Source: Hyposmocoma kahamanoa (Eukaryota > Arthropoda > Insecta > Lepidoptera > Cosmopterigidae). From it: DNA of 64,000 bases. Location: contig NW_020653200.1 in the NCBI RefSeq assembly GCF_003589595.1, positions 1,565,665 to 1,629,664 on the forward strand, read 5' to 3'. Below the pieces are notes generated by a model. The model saw only the letters and a program-made list of their open reading frames with translations. It was not told the DNA's origin and searched no databases. Below are positions 30,831-43,200 of the stretch, piece after piece; position 1 is the first letter of the stretch, and every line of letters starts with the position of its first letter. The position numbers and the translations under genes are program-made.

Positions 30831-31130
30831 AGGCTCAATTTATATGTATTGCGGCGGAAAAGGAATGGAAGCGAATTTTTGTAACGATGTTGTACATAGC
30901 ATAATGAACTTTCTGGAAGAATTGTGTAACGTACAAACTAAATACCAGCCCAAATCTTCCGCGGAATGCGCGAGCATTCTCTAACATGCGCGAGAATTCC
31001 GCGGAAGTTTTTGCCTTGCACCTAGTTTGTACGTTACACTATTGAACATAAGGTTCATTATGCTATGTATAATACCTATCCTTACAAAAATTCGCTTCCA
31101 TTCCCTTCCACCGCAATATATTTAAGCCTT
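30831..31130. mobile_element. MITE, family B: near full-length palindrome
   Basis: Nearly the whole 300 bp is one inverted repeat: 'aatggaagcgaatttttgta', 'catagcataatgaac', 'gtgtaacgtacaaacta' and 'cttccgcggaat' all reappear reversed on the other side, around a centre near 30985 that is rich in GCGCGAG. It begins with the family end 'TTAGGCTCAATTTA'. Confidence 0.8.
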
Positions 31131-31359
31131 AGGCTCAATTTACACTGCCGCAGAACGAAATGGAAGCGAATTTTTGTAACCATAGATAGGAATGTCGTTT
31201 CTGTCAATTGTGTGCTGTACAAACAGATATGATAAATCCCGAGCTCGATAATTTTTTGGTTTCCTTTTTTAGTTTGAGTTACAAAATTGATATACAAGTT
31301 AAGCAAAGGTAACCAAAGATCGGTTCCATTCTGTTCCGCGGCAACGTCAATTGAGCCAT
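31129..31359. mobile_element. MITE, family B, second copy
   Basis: Abuts the previous element. Left end TTAGGCTCAATTTACACTGC, right end GCGGCAACGTCAATTGAGCC, again with 'aatggaagcgaatttttgta' inside the left end. It is shorter, and its middle is not palindromic. Confidence 0.75.
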
Positions 31360-32719
31360 AGGCGCGCGTCTCGTTTCGATGAAAGCGTTAAAACGTATAA
31401 CGCTTTTCGTCTGAACCGGGCCTTATTCATAACATGATTTACGCGCCTGTCTCCCAGTAGGATATCTTTAATTGAAATAATTTATATGTTACATACATAT
31501 AATGGATAAATGGATGTATCTAACATTATAGATCATTACAAACAACATAAACCTAGGTCGGAATTTATTAACGGAGACGTAAACAGAATCCTATATTGTA
31601 GCCACCAGCTTCAGTTGTACAAACTTCGAAATTATTTGTTGAAAATTGTACAATTACCTACGTTATTTACCTACCTATGTAAATAATTACTAATTTTATG
31701 AAAGTGTTAGTTTGTATGTACCAATAGCTGGCCTATAGCTTGGTGTGTTTATTGCTGATATACATCGAACCTATATTTCTTGGAGTTCAATAGAATCATC
31801 TGCGTGAAATAAGTAAGTATTTAGTACGGAATGAAAGATATAAATCTAATTTACATTATTCGGTTTAATGTACATCGAGCGGTGGAATCGAGGTCAAAGA
31901 AAGTGTCTTAACATTTAGCACAACGCGTGTGTCGCTAAAGGAAGTGTTTGGTTTTCATTTTGCTAATTTTCTCCAATTCTTTGTCAAAATATATCTGTTC
32001 ACCATCCTTAAAACTAACAGTATGAATCACATAAATCATTCCCATTCGATTCGAATTTTGAATTACTCATTCAGCTGCGTCGATCGGTGCCGTTGAATTG
32101 GGACGATTTTTTCAAGTGAACGTGAGGTAAAACTATCTTTCTCTTTCGTACTTTGGCTCTATAGCATTCTTTATCTCTTTGAGAATATTGCAGATACGTA
32201 GTCAGTCTAGTATATAATTAATATTTACTTTAACATGATAAGTATACAACTTTACCTATTAATTACGTACTTTGTTGCTGTTACGAATTGTAATAATAAA
32301 TAAACTTTTGAGAATATAATATGAATCATATTACCTATACAACAGACAACTTCAGGAAAACAGAATTATAGCACTTACGTTGATTGGATAAAGTTGCCAT
32401 TTGTAATCATTTAAAAAAAGGTATCTAACTATATTTGAGGTTATTATGGTGCTGATTATTTGCTACAATAAATAGTATCTCTAATAGGTAAACTATATTA
32501 AACAATTTTTTAATACAATATCTTTGTCTTACTTGACAAATTGCAGCAATATTAAATTCAGTGTGTACAAAACAGTGTCTTGGATTGTTTGACATTTTTA
32601 TCGCTGCTTACTTGTTTTTATTCAATTTTTTCTTTTGTGTATCACATCAATTTATGTTATTTATTACATTATGAAATACAACTACTGCATTGTTACCATC
32701 AACTGTTTCTTGACGTTAG

Positions 32720-32805
32720 TACAGGGTCAAAAGCACATCATGCTTGACACTTAAGACTTAAATCCAACTCTTGCCGCTTCCGATAAGACAGTGCTCTTGA
32801 CTGCA
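32720..32805. mobile_element. MITE family A, copy 5 (partly deleted)
   Basis: TACAGGGTCAAAAGCACATC at the left and gtgctcttgactgca at the right; the second inner arm is missing. Confidence 0.75.
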
Positions 32806-33917
32806 CTTGTGTATTATCTGTATACATACAAAATATGTTTTCGTGTCGTGTGTTGGTGAGACATGTGATGGCGTGAATTTGGAGGCGCAAAGATTTTGCG
32901 CATTGCATTTTATGCATTTTATATGGAGATGATTTACATACACGAGTGCATATTAAAGCTTGAGTCAATTCGGTGATGACGATATCAAATACGCATAAGT
33001 AGTTTGTCTGTTGCCAACATAAACAGTATTGTTGTCATTGTAACAATAAAAACTCATTTATCAATTAGTAATAAAATAAGCTTTGTTCCATGAATAAATA
33101 ATTTATTATCTATTCTACACCGTTATCAAATTCTAATACTGACTACGTCTCTGGGCTGAAAACTTAATATCACATGGCAACATATTTTCTCGTTCAGTAA
33201 ATAAAGCTATCCACGCACAGCTCAATTAGTTGGACAACTCAGCCCAAAAAGCATCGTTGTTACTTTAACTTCAATTATTATGTTTTGCATTTATTGTATG
33301 AATTAATGTACGATTTGATTTTTTATTTACAATAAGTTAACATGGCGTCACGCGTTGTGGTCATAGGAGGAATTGTCAAAAAAACAAGTGGCATGGTCTT
33401 AGTTACATTAAACTCCCTGCATCATTTGTGATTTTACTTTTAGAAATAAGTTCCTATTTTGATTAAAAACAGATTTATGAGTACCTAGTTGATGTGCGAC
33501 TCTGGTGGCTATTTGGTAAGATCCTCTGCTTTCTAAATGACCAAAAAAGACACATTATTTATAAAGACTTGTTTATTGAAATATATTACTTAGTTAAAAT
33601 ATATTACGTAGTAAAAAAACTAACAGTTTTTTTTTAATGCAGGTTTGTTTATACATTTATTATGTTACATTACAAAAGGATACAATAATACCAGCAAATA
33701 AGAATATATTAATTCCAATGTGACTCCTGTAAATTTATTATTGTTATAAAAATAAAACACACGTTTACGTATTTATGATGGTTATGAAATATTTAAGAAA
33801 TGTTTACTTTTCTTGTTCAATGGACTGCAACAGACTATAAGTTTTGTTATTTTAACAAACTTAATTATTAATATTATTAATTATTATATTAATTGGTATT
33901 ATAATTACTGTGCCATG

Positions 33918-34019
33918 AAAGGACAAGAGCACGTCAAGTTTGACACTTAAGATTTAAATTCAACTTTACGTTGTTTAAGATAAGGACGGTCCAAAATCCA
34001 ATGTGCCCTTGGTTGTGCA
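33918..34019. mobile_element. MITE family A, copy 6
   Basis: Keeps 'acaagagcacgtcaagtttg', 'acacttaagatttaaattca' and 'aaggacggtccaaaa'; the right end has decayed to tgcccttggttgtgca. Confidence 0.7.
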
Positions 34020-34554
34020 CAAGCAGACTTCTTTTCGAGTTTGGAATGGTAGAAGTGGGTGGAGTGGGGTGTGTGGTTGAAAGCATTCAAGTTAAAAAAT
34101 TAAGCTACGCTTCGCGACTTATTCACCGTATTAAGTTGTGAGAACTCGTGTAAAACTAGTCTTGTGTTTTTTTAATGCGCCTTTAAGTATTTCATAAGTC
34201 TCAAATTTAATCTATACTTATAACAATAAGTTCGATATGAATGTGACAAACAAATTATTAAATGAGTAATAAAATAAGGTACCTTAATTTAAAGTAATCG
34301 CACCGCATCAACGTTAGTTAATTCCGTACCGTAAAGATTATTTAGATTTCTGTGTTGTGTAGGTACAGCTCTGTCTTTCAATTTAAATTATTTCCCATCC
34401 TTAACGGATGTTGAATATTGATTTTATAAAAATTCACTACTTAGCTGTCACTTAACTGTATACTGTATATTTAGCGGTCATACTAACTAAAAAATGAAAA
34501 AGGAAATGAAACTATTTTTCCGGATTTAAATCGCGTATATTTGTTTTTTCAAAC

Positions 34555-34639
34555 AAACCGACGTTTCGGGCCCTTTACAGGTCCCATCAGTCAGTTAACC
34601 GTGACCATGGGACCTGTAAAGGGCCCGAAACGTCGGTTT
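34555..34639. repeat. Perfect 33-bp inverted repeat (hairpin)
   Basis: Left arm 34555-34587, starting AAACCGACGTTTCGGGCCCT, and right arm 34607-34639 are exact reverse complements around a 19-base loop that holds 'agttaaccgtgacc'. The flanks ('gaaatgaaactattttt', 'tttgaaaatgac') belong to a repeat related to 59918-60000 and to the palindrome at 23217. Confidence 0.9.
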
Positions 34640-34808
34640 CTTTGAAAATGACAAATCGTGTAACAATCGCGAAAACCTAAGAACTCGATAAAAAATGAAA
34701 TGTTTAAGAATAATGAGTACAGTATGTAGTATAATTGGACTTATTGAACAGCATTTTTTATTGTGAAATGTTGTGTCTTTTCAATAATATATTTCTTGTT
34801 GTTTTAAG

Positions 34809-34910
34809 TACAGGGTCACGTCAAGGTGGATTTTAGATTTTTACTTAACTTTATGCCACTTGCGTAATGAGCGGCCCAAAATTACTAAGGGTCAATCTTA
34901 ATGTGTCATT
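34809..34910. mobile_element. MITE family A, copy 7 (decayed)
   Basis: Left end TACAGGGTCACGTCAAG; the inner 'ttatgccacttgcgtaatga' and 'ggcccaaaa' blocks are recognisable, and the right end 'gggtcaatcttaatgtg' is weak. Confidence 0.6.
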
Positions 34911-36419
34911 GCTTCAAGCAATGACGCTGGTTACGGCTACGCACTACGCAATTGTCTAAATACTTCTAACCTTACGTGAAGGAGTATTTAACAAGCATGT
35001 ATACGTTTGTGTGAGTTGAAGAATCTTTAAACACAATGCAGCGGCAACGTCATTACGAAGTGTGACTGAGAAAAGCTTCCGGTCTTGCTTGTACACATTA
35101 GTTGGATTATGGGGAAACAGGACAGCTTGTTTTAATAATTTTCACAATTACAAATTGTTTTTCGCACCGTGCTTGGTACATGGCGCTCATTAAATTTCGA
35201 AAACTGACTTTCCCATATAAAAATTTATTAAAATATTTTTGAGCGTCAATTGTTAGCATATTTTTATTCGATCAATATGATCAATTAATTATTATTCATC
35301 TACGTAGTGACGATATGTCATTAATTTTTCTAACAAAAGTATATTAGGGCAGCCTGTATTAATTATAATATAACTATACTTATTTTTTATGTTGTGTTTC
35401 ATTTTTATACCCATACAATAATATATTTATGAAAGTTCTAGTTTGTTGTCGTCAAGGCCGTAATGTTTTCTTAAAACTAGAATAAACTTTGCAAATCAGT
35501 TGAAACCAGTGTTGAAAACTGTGACGGGCTACAACAATATAGCCTATAATTTTATATTGATAAAATGTGAAACAGGTACAGACACCATTGCTCAAAAATG
35601 TATATTACAGTCATATATCAATTTATCATCATTAGGTATTTCTTCAAAGCTTTAGAATCCATCTATATATATTTGAAAGTACGTACTCAATGATCTTTTA
35701 TAGTGCGTACTACATCCCTGGATCGATATTTTATTTATTCCTCGAAAATTCCGTGGGTGGTGTCTTTTCATTACAATATTTATATGGCAACATTATATTT
35801 TTTTTTCCAAAGCGCCTACTAGCGGTGGATATCCGTAACTTCTTATTGATATATCTCGCTCTAAATTCATGTTGTAATATTTCTCAATAATTTGTGAAAT
35901 TTGCTGACAAACCCGATGTTAATTGGAAATGTGTTTGTGCGGGGTTTGTTTTCGGCTGTAACACCTTAAAAATCTTGTCTCAATGTATGTGTTATGCGGC
36001 AAGTTCCTCTCGAAACCAATGACATTAGATGAACTCGATGTGCGTTTTGGCCATTTTACTTGGCTTGCGTTGGTGATTCGTATATAGTCACGTGACCTAA
36101 AGGATTATCCGATCAATGGCGCCAAACGACTGCTACAGAAAATGTATGTGAAATATGAGGTATTTTAGCATGATTTCGCATTAAATAGAGATATAGAATC
36201 AAGTAATAACTATACATCAATAGTGTTAAACAGAAAAGACGAAGGTATGATGCGTAGGACTCATGTCAATCTGGCAACAAAACAGTGCTGCTATCTATGT
36301 TGTCAATTTTGTTATGTAGTAATGGAGACTACCCCTTGAGATAAATATTTACGGTTAAAGCTAGTACCTTATGGGATGGAATTAATAAAGGCTCTTTAGA
36401 GATAAGTGAGTGTTGAATG

Positions 36420-36520
36420 TGCATGGCGAGGGTTGTACGACAGGCGCCGCGCGGATCAGCCGCCGCTGTTTATAGGCTGCGCTGTCGACCTCGGACCCGC
36501 CATACATTTTTGCCCGTGCA
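36420..36520. promoter_or_regulatory. CpG-rich patch upstream of rno
   Basis: A GC-rich stretch ('caggcgccgcgcggatcagc', 'gctgcgctgtcgacctcgga') in very AT-rich surroundings, about 600 bases before the rno start codon. It might belong to the promoter or a 5' untranslated exon; there is no direct evidence of a transcription start. Confidence 0.3.
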
Positions 36521-37121
36521 TTATGTGAAACGTCAAACTGAATTGATGCTCAATTTCACCAATTTGATCAAAAAGACCCTATTCCTAATTATGTTACGTA
36601 CGCGTCTCGGTTATAGTGAGTTAAAATTACCTTTGACTGAAATTAATGCTCATCTGTACATGAATCTGTATTCTAAATTGCCAGTAATGTTCGTTGCGCC
36701 AAATGTGGATTTTGAATGAAAATTTCCTTCACAAATCCGTATTTTGGATGTTAAAACGTAACTATGTTTATGTTGTGTGTTTATTTCTGTATTTGAGCAG
36801 TGTTGTGTTGTCTTGTGCATTGATTTATTGTGCAATTTGTGCACTACTACACTTTTAACTGTCACCTGTCAGTGTTTTGAAAACTATGCCTTATTTCAGG
36901 GGCATTGCATTCAAAAATAAGATATGCTGAGGAGTTAAGAGGAGATGAATTAATGGTATGTTTGTTGTTGCAGGCTGCACCAACCACAGTCATGTTGTTG
37001 CAAATTGAAGTGCCATCATGTAGTGAACGATGTGACATTCTACACAATGTTGTTACCACGTTCCAAGTGTAAAGCAGTAGGGGGCTGGTGAACATGTAGG
37101 TTGTGATATATATAACTCAAG

Positions 37122-37297
37122 ATGTCATTGAAAGGCACCAAGAGGGGAGCCGCAGTGCGTGGGGAGGAGGCAGGCGCTTCCAAGCGCCGCAGGACGGAGC
37201 CCGAGGACGCACTGTGGCAGCTCCGCCCAGTCAGTGACCTCAAGATGTCATCTATTTATAATAGAAGTGCCTCAGAGGCACCAGCAGAACTATTCAG
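37122..37297 (+). CDS. rno: rno exon 1 (coding)
   Basis: 58 codons plus two bases, from ATG to donor GTTTGT. GC-rich compared with its surroundings. The split Arg codon is completed by the first base of exon 2. Confidence 0.9.
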
Positions 37298-40200
37298 GTT
37301 TGTGTGTTCCATTTTTAGTCTGCGTTAATTTAATTTACTTATTTATAAACTTTTATTATATTATGAGTTTTGTATTGATGAATATTGTCATAAGGCTAGT
37401 GAAAGTTGCAGTTGTTGTTATTACTGGCTACTAAGCCTTGCATATACTCTTGTACATACTTGTAAACGACTGCTGATGCGAATGTATTTGTAAGATTAAG
37501 TTGTAGTTACTAAGGTGGGATGGTATGTGTGAAAATGTTTATAATATTTGGAAAATAAGCCTTCTTAATCCAATTGTAATAAAGACTAGAAGCAATTTCA
37601 AAACTAGTAATGAAATGCGCTGCTTATGATTTCAGATATATGAAAAATAGTTTTTTTTTGTTGCACCAAAATTTTAATGTTACACCAAAATATTAAGTCA
37701 CTAAAAGATGGTTTGATAATTTCTCATGAAAATTTATTGGACTTAAGTACTACACTGGAAGGACTAGATAAATGTCAAAGTGGTTAAAAAAGTCACCGAT
37801 GCTTAAGCGAATTGTGCACAAAGCAACTGCGTACATTTATTTGCTAAGTGTGATTTTTATTAATATAGAATTGTGGTAACTACAAGACTGTTTCTAGAAT
37901 TAACATGCTTATTATTGATTTTAATAGAAATGTCTTGAATTTAACAGTAGTTTAATCTATGAATAAACTAATAATGACAAAATATAACTAATTAAAATAA
38001 AACACTCCATTACAGTGTTTAATGAAATGTTTTGTAGAACCACAGGTATTGTTTGTATATGAACTCAATTCATGTACAGGCAGTGCCCTAAAAATTTAAA
38101 ACATTGTTAAAGCATCACTGTATGAGTCTTGAAATTGAACTTTATTGCGTTAATTTAGTTTTACTTTTGTAATGAAGTTTACATTTGTGGAGAAAGACAT
38201 TTTTTTTTATTTGAAACAAACTTTAAAATAATCTATGTTTGTAAGTTTGACAATAAATTAATTTATGAGAATAATTATGTTCAAATACAGATTAATAATG
38301 TACTTCAGTTGGAAATTGTTATCAGCTGTGCTACAAGTTATTCTGGTTTATATTATCTGGGTAATTTTCAGGTAAGATTTCTCTACCTAATTTTGGTGGC
38401 ATATTTTATTATTTAAGTATTTGAGTATACTATAGTGAATTATTAATTATATTTCCTGAAATATGATTAATTTTTCACTACAATATACTCGAATACTAGT
38501 ATCCTGATACTACACTCAAAAATTAGTAATATTTCGTGATAGTCTAGAATATTTAAATAATAAAAAATTGCACCAAAATTAGGTAAACTAATCTGAAAAT
38601 TACCCAGCTAGTACTAATGCGTTGTAGTATCTTCAGCAACATTCTTTATAATTGTTGCTACTTTAGTTCTGTACCTTTAATTAAGAGATCAAGATTAAAT
38701 GTAACATACAAAATGAATTCTTATCTGCACATCTGTACTTTCTTGGGTACTATTTGGAGCCCTATTGGTGGGCTTTGTATACAATTTTTGTTGTATACAC
38801 ATTGACAAACAAATAGATTATATTATGTGATTACTAGTTTTCACTTTAAGCATTACTCAATAAATAGTAAAAAGTTTAAATTAGTGAGAAAAATTAATGA
38901 GTTAAACTTTCTACCAATGCTGTGCATTTGTATTTATTTTTAGTTAATTTATTATCATGTTATTGTTGGTTATTTTTATATTAAGTCATTACAGTAATTT
39001 GTAACTATTTGGCTAGACCCAACTGCCATTATCACTCACTACTACTACATGAATATTTTCTAGTGACATTGTTTGATGGAATAATGGAAATGAGTGCTCT
39101 AATTGAGGTATTTTGCCAATATTGTCCTGAAATTTTCTATGTAATACAAGTGTATATTCATATTTGCCCTTAATTACAGTTTTTAGCAATGAGGATGTTT
39201 AAAGAATGATTCTTAACATTTTTCTTGATTCATTACAATGTTGCCAATGCGAGAGTGATTGTTATATTGTATTATTTTGTATTATTTAGATATATACAGT
39301 CATCATCAGGTTACTGTATGACATCTGTCTTAGACTAAGAACTTACATACATACATACACACCATTACGCATATCTTACACGGGGGTAGGCAGAGATTAC
39401 GGACCATCACCCGCTACGCTCCTAACATATCTCTTTGCTTTCTCTGCTCATATCACTAGTTTCACTCTAATCTATTATTCTTGGTGCTCTGTACCTGGTC
39501 TAATCTAAGGAAATTTTCATTCTGGTTGCAATATGTAGCTCGAGGTCGAACTTTCACCATGTTTCCCTTCACGATTGCTCTACAAATTTGTGTCATTATT
39601 CTACTAATATCCATCCTTTCTATGTGATCATACCTCCCTTATTACACTGTTCCTTATTCTGTCCCTAAAAGATTTATATACCATATACTTTGCGCAACAC
39701 TCTCATTTTCTACAGCACTCATTCTACATTATTATAAACTGCCTCAGTGGCCGAACGGTTACCATGCCAGACTGCCACGCAGAGGTCCCAGGTCCGATTC
39801 CCGGGCCGGGAGAAATATTTGTATGGTCTACAATTATTTCTCTCGTGAGTTTGTGGTTGTCTATGTGTGTGTCCATGGCCCCCGCGACACAGGGTTTCCC
39901 TAGTGCGGGGATATGTTGAGTGTGTGCGTTATTATTATTATTCATGCTTCTCTTGCTTATATACCCCAGGGTGTACAATCCAGACGCGGTTTGACCCTTA
40001 ACCATTTACCTGATTTCACCTGATTTGACAGTCCAGACATTAAAATTCTTTCATTTGTTATAGCTTCTCGTCACCAATCGTAGGTCCCATTTTATAACCT
40101 GTATTAACGAAAATATGAAAACTTATTAGAAAAAATAATTAATGTACATGGAAAACAAAAAGAAAATGTTTTGAATGATGTAGATATGAAGTGTGTAATG

Positions 40201-43200
40201 CAAATAAAAAGTGAATTACTGTTGCAGACTATAGACCAATCAGAGAATTTGTAATTGACATAGGCTTCCTATCAGGATGTTTTTAAATGACTGTCTAAAG
40301 TAGCCACAACAACTACTTAAGGATTTAAGCAATTTATTGACAGTTTTAGCAGGTATTGTAAATTTCATTATGGCGCATTTTTTCCACCAATCGGACATTT
40401 GTATTTGTTAACAATGTTAAATAAATTACAATAGTAACTATCAAATGTGTCTACATACACAGTTACATTAACTACGTCCAGACATAGACCACTGGCGTCA
40501 ATGAAAGTTTGCCACTTTGATAGTCCCTTGGACCAATTTCTTATTGTAATGTGTAACACTATGTAATGTGTAACGCTATGTAATATGTATAGCACTTGGC
40601 GTCTTATGGTGGCATTAACGTAATAGTGTAACTGATTGACCTGTAAAATATGTTTTAAGTTGTTTAAAAATATGCAAGTACGAAAATATTTTAGGTCTCT
40701 GATCTCTTTTTACCATAGCAACCTATTTCACTCCAAAACGTAGTAATTATTGAAAAAAGCAGTATAATCCTAATCTAATAGTTGTAGCTAGCCAAAATTA
40801 ACACAATCTTTTGTATTGTGTCCTTTTATAATAAGAAAAAAAGAAAATTGTTAGTGTTTATATGTGTGTATGCATGTATGTATCCAAATCTTATAGGTTA
40901 AAGTTTATAGAGTAATGTTTATTATTTAAGTTGTGATACAGGTTACAAATCACTCTCTTTAATTTTTTTTAAGTTTCACTATTTTGTACTTCATTTAGCA
41001 CTGCACAAGATTCAATTTTCCATATAAATCTAAGAAACAAATGGACTAGAAATAATTTTAATGTCACATCCTGGTGTCGTACGACCCAAATTGTTGATGT
41101 ACATGCTAAAAAGCGCCTTTATGGGTGCCTTACCATGAACTCTTATTACGATTCAGTTTAGGACCTAAAATGAATCATTGTGAGACAGTGCTACATGAAA
41201 TGTATATCACCATCCCGCTTTTTTGTCGTTACGAACCTATATTGAACTGTAATAAGAGTTCATGGTAAGACTCCTGTACTCATAATTCAGTTAGTTAAAC
41301 TTTGTGTATTTTGACGTTTATCTTTGGTAATGTCAAAAATGAAGCCATGGTTACATGTCATTAGGATATGTTATTTGCGTTGGTTCTCTTATGCTTTTAT
41401 TTGTTATCGTCTAGGGCAGAAACGGGCCAATAGCGTATGTTTTTAATATCAGAAGAAATGTGCCTTTACTGGGAAGCTGGGTGATATTGAGCTCCTCACT
41501 TCTGTAGTAAATGATAAAATAGAAGTAAACGCATCTGTGTCTCTTTTAAAATTAATATGTCACTACTGACCGAGAAAAATATTTTTAGTTCTTCTTGCCA
41601 TTGTTAGAGATGTGTTTCTAGTTCTTTTTGCCACTGCTAGGGATGCTATACAATTTGCCGTAACAATTTTATTATTCGCCACAGAAGAGATGATTTATTA
41701 TATTATTATTATAAAACGATATCTACTCACACCGTGTCTCCCATCTTTACATGAGCCTCTTGATGCTAGGTCAAGTAGAAGAAACCGTTTTTTTTTGCAT
41801 AAAAACGTCATACTGCTCACGTACTATATGTATACTTTATTAGTTGTATAATATAAAGAAGTACCAAGGGATGTTGTAAAATAGTTCATTATCAGTGTTA
41901 AATTATGTAGAAATATTTAATTAACTTAATTGGTGTATGGACAAAATAGCGTTTGGTAAAATAATTTCGTCGTATTCAAAAATACTTGTGTTCTTTGTTG
42001 TGTTGGCACTTATTATTGAAAAAACAATCGAATATCGCCGTCACGGCTGTCTTTGTACAGGTTTATTGCGAAAAGAAAACACGATACAATAATGAAAAAA
42101 ATATTGGTCATAATAAACAACAAATTAGATGTCTTTAAAAGACTTACTCGAGTTTAAAGAATATAAAAGGCGCATTTACAACATTAGAGAAATGATAATT
42201 AAAAACCGGAGATATTACAAAAAAGACAACCAAAATAATAACTATACGATCCGACAACTACGACGTTATTATGATAAAATCAAAGTTGACGTGAGCCTCC
42301 AACGAGAACATAGTTGACATACTTTATAGAGTATGTACATAAATGTCACTTGTGTTGCCAATTAATTCGTACTAATTTTTCAAACAGTTATAATGTCTAA
42401 TCATGAAAATCTAAATGGAGAAATTTAAAAAAATCTAATGTAATATAATATCCTATCAAATATATTAAAAAAAAACATTCATTTGTTTACAGACAGTGAA
42501 AAAGACAGAACGGATATGTACATGTTTCATTTACATCATTCGTTTTCTACAATGCCATTGAATTTAATAAAATCAATAGTTACAATTTTTAAAATTGCAG
42601 CCATATATCTAAAAAAGTATTGGTTTATTGGCTTCTAAATTAGAGCGTTTAAAACAAACGCAGCCTGTCATTTCCCATTCATAAATATATATTTTATAAA
42701 ATCAGATAACACGTCGAATCTTAAAAAAGACCTAAAATTTCTACCCAAAATGAACCAACATCTTTAAAAAGCAAAAATACCAAAACTAATCTAACTAATT
42801 CATATCTATGCAATCGACAACCCTTTACAATTCTCGTTTCCCGAACTGAAACCTTTTATATCGCGGAAAACATCGGAAATTGTGAAACATTTTTCATCGT
42901 AATATTACTTAGTTTTGAATTTCAGTCTGCTCTCTGACACGGCGCAGGATGCACCGTGCAGGGCGCCGCTTTTCTTTTAACTGGTCTTTGAGGACGCCTT
43001 GGGGAGGGATTTCCGCACGCGAATGTAGTAGGGATAGGTCACTAGCATTTCTAATAATTTTTCTCGGTATATTGAAAATAGTGACGGCGAAACTCGAAAT
43101 AAATTTTTGTACGTTTCGTAAATTTATTCACGGCGCGAAATTATTTTTCTTTGCAAATAACTACTAGTGTGGTACTATAATGAATTGTGTTAGGTGTAGA

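Larger units (their letters stand above)
22940..36400. other. Gene-poor region between RhoGAP68F and rno
   Basis: About 13.5 kb with no conserved coding exon that I can read on either strand. It holds several inverted-repeat elements, five members of MITE family A and one LINE tail, each listed separately. The remainder is AT-rich unique-looking sequence. Confidence 0.6.

Noticed and set aside
36417..36719. Open frame of 100 codons upstream of rno
   Set aside because: It starts in a CpG-rich patch and continues into AT-rich sequence; no homology, no splice support and a protein unlike known families.
36955..36972. An 18-base 'gtatgt...ttgcag' segment resembling a tiny intron before rno
   Set aside because: Too short to be spliced; the donor and acceptor words are probably chance.
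42129..42317. Open frame of 62 codons, Lys/Arg/Tyr-rich
   Set aside because: Composition follows the AT-rich intron; no relatives recognised and no exon borders.
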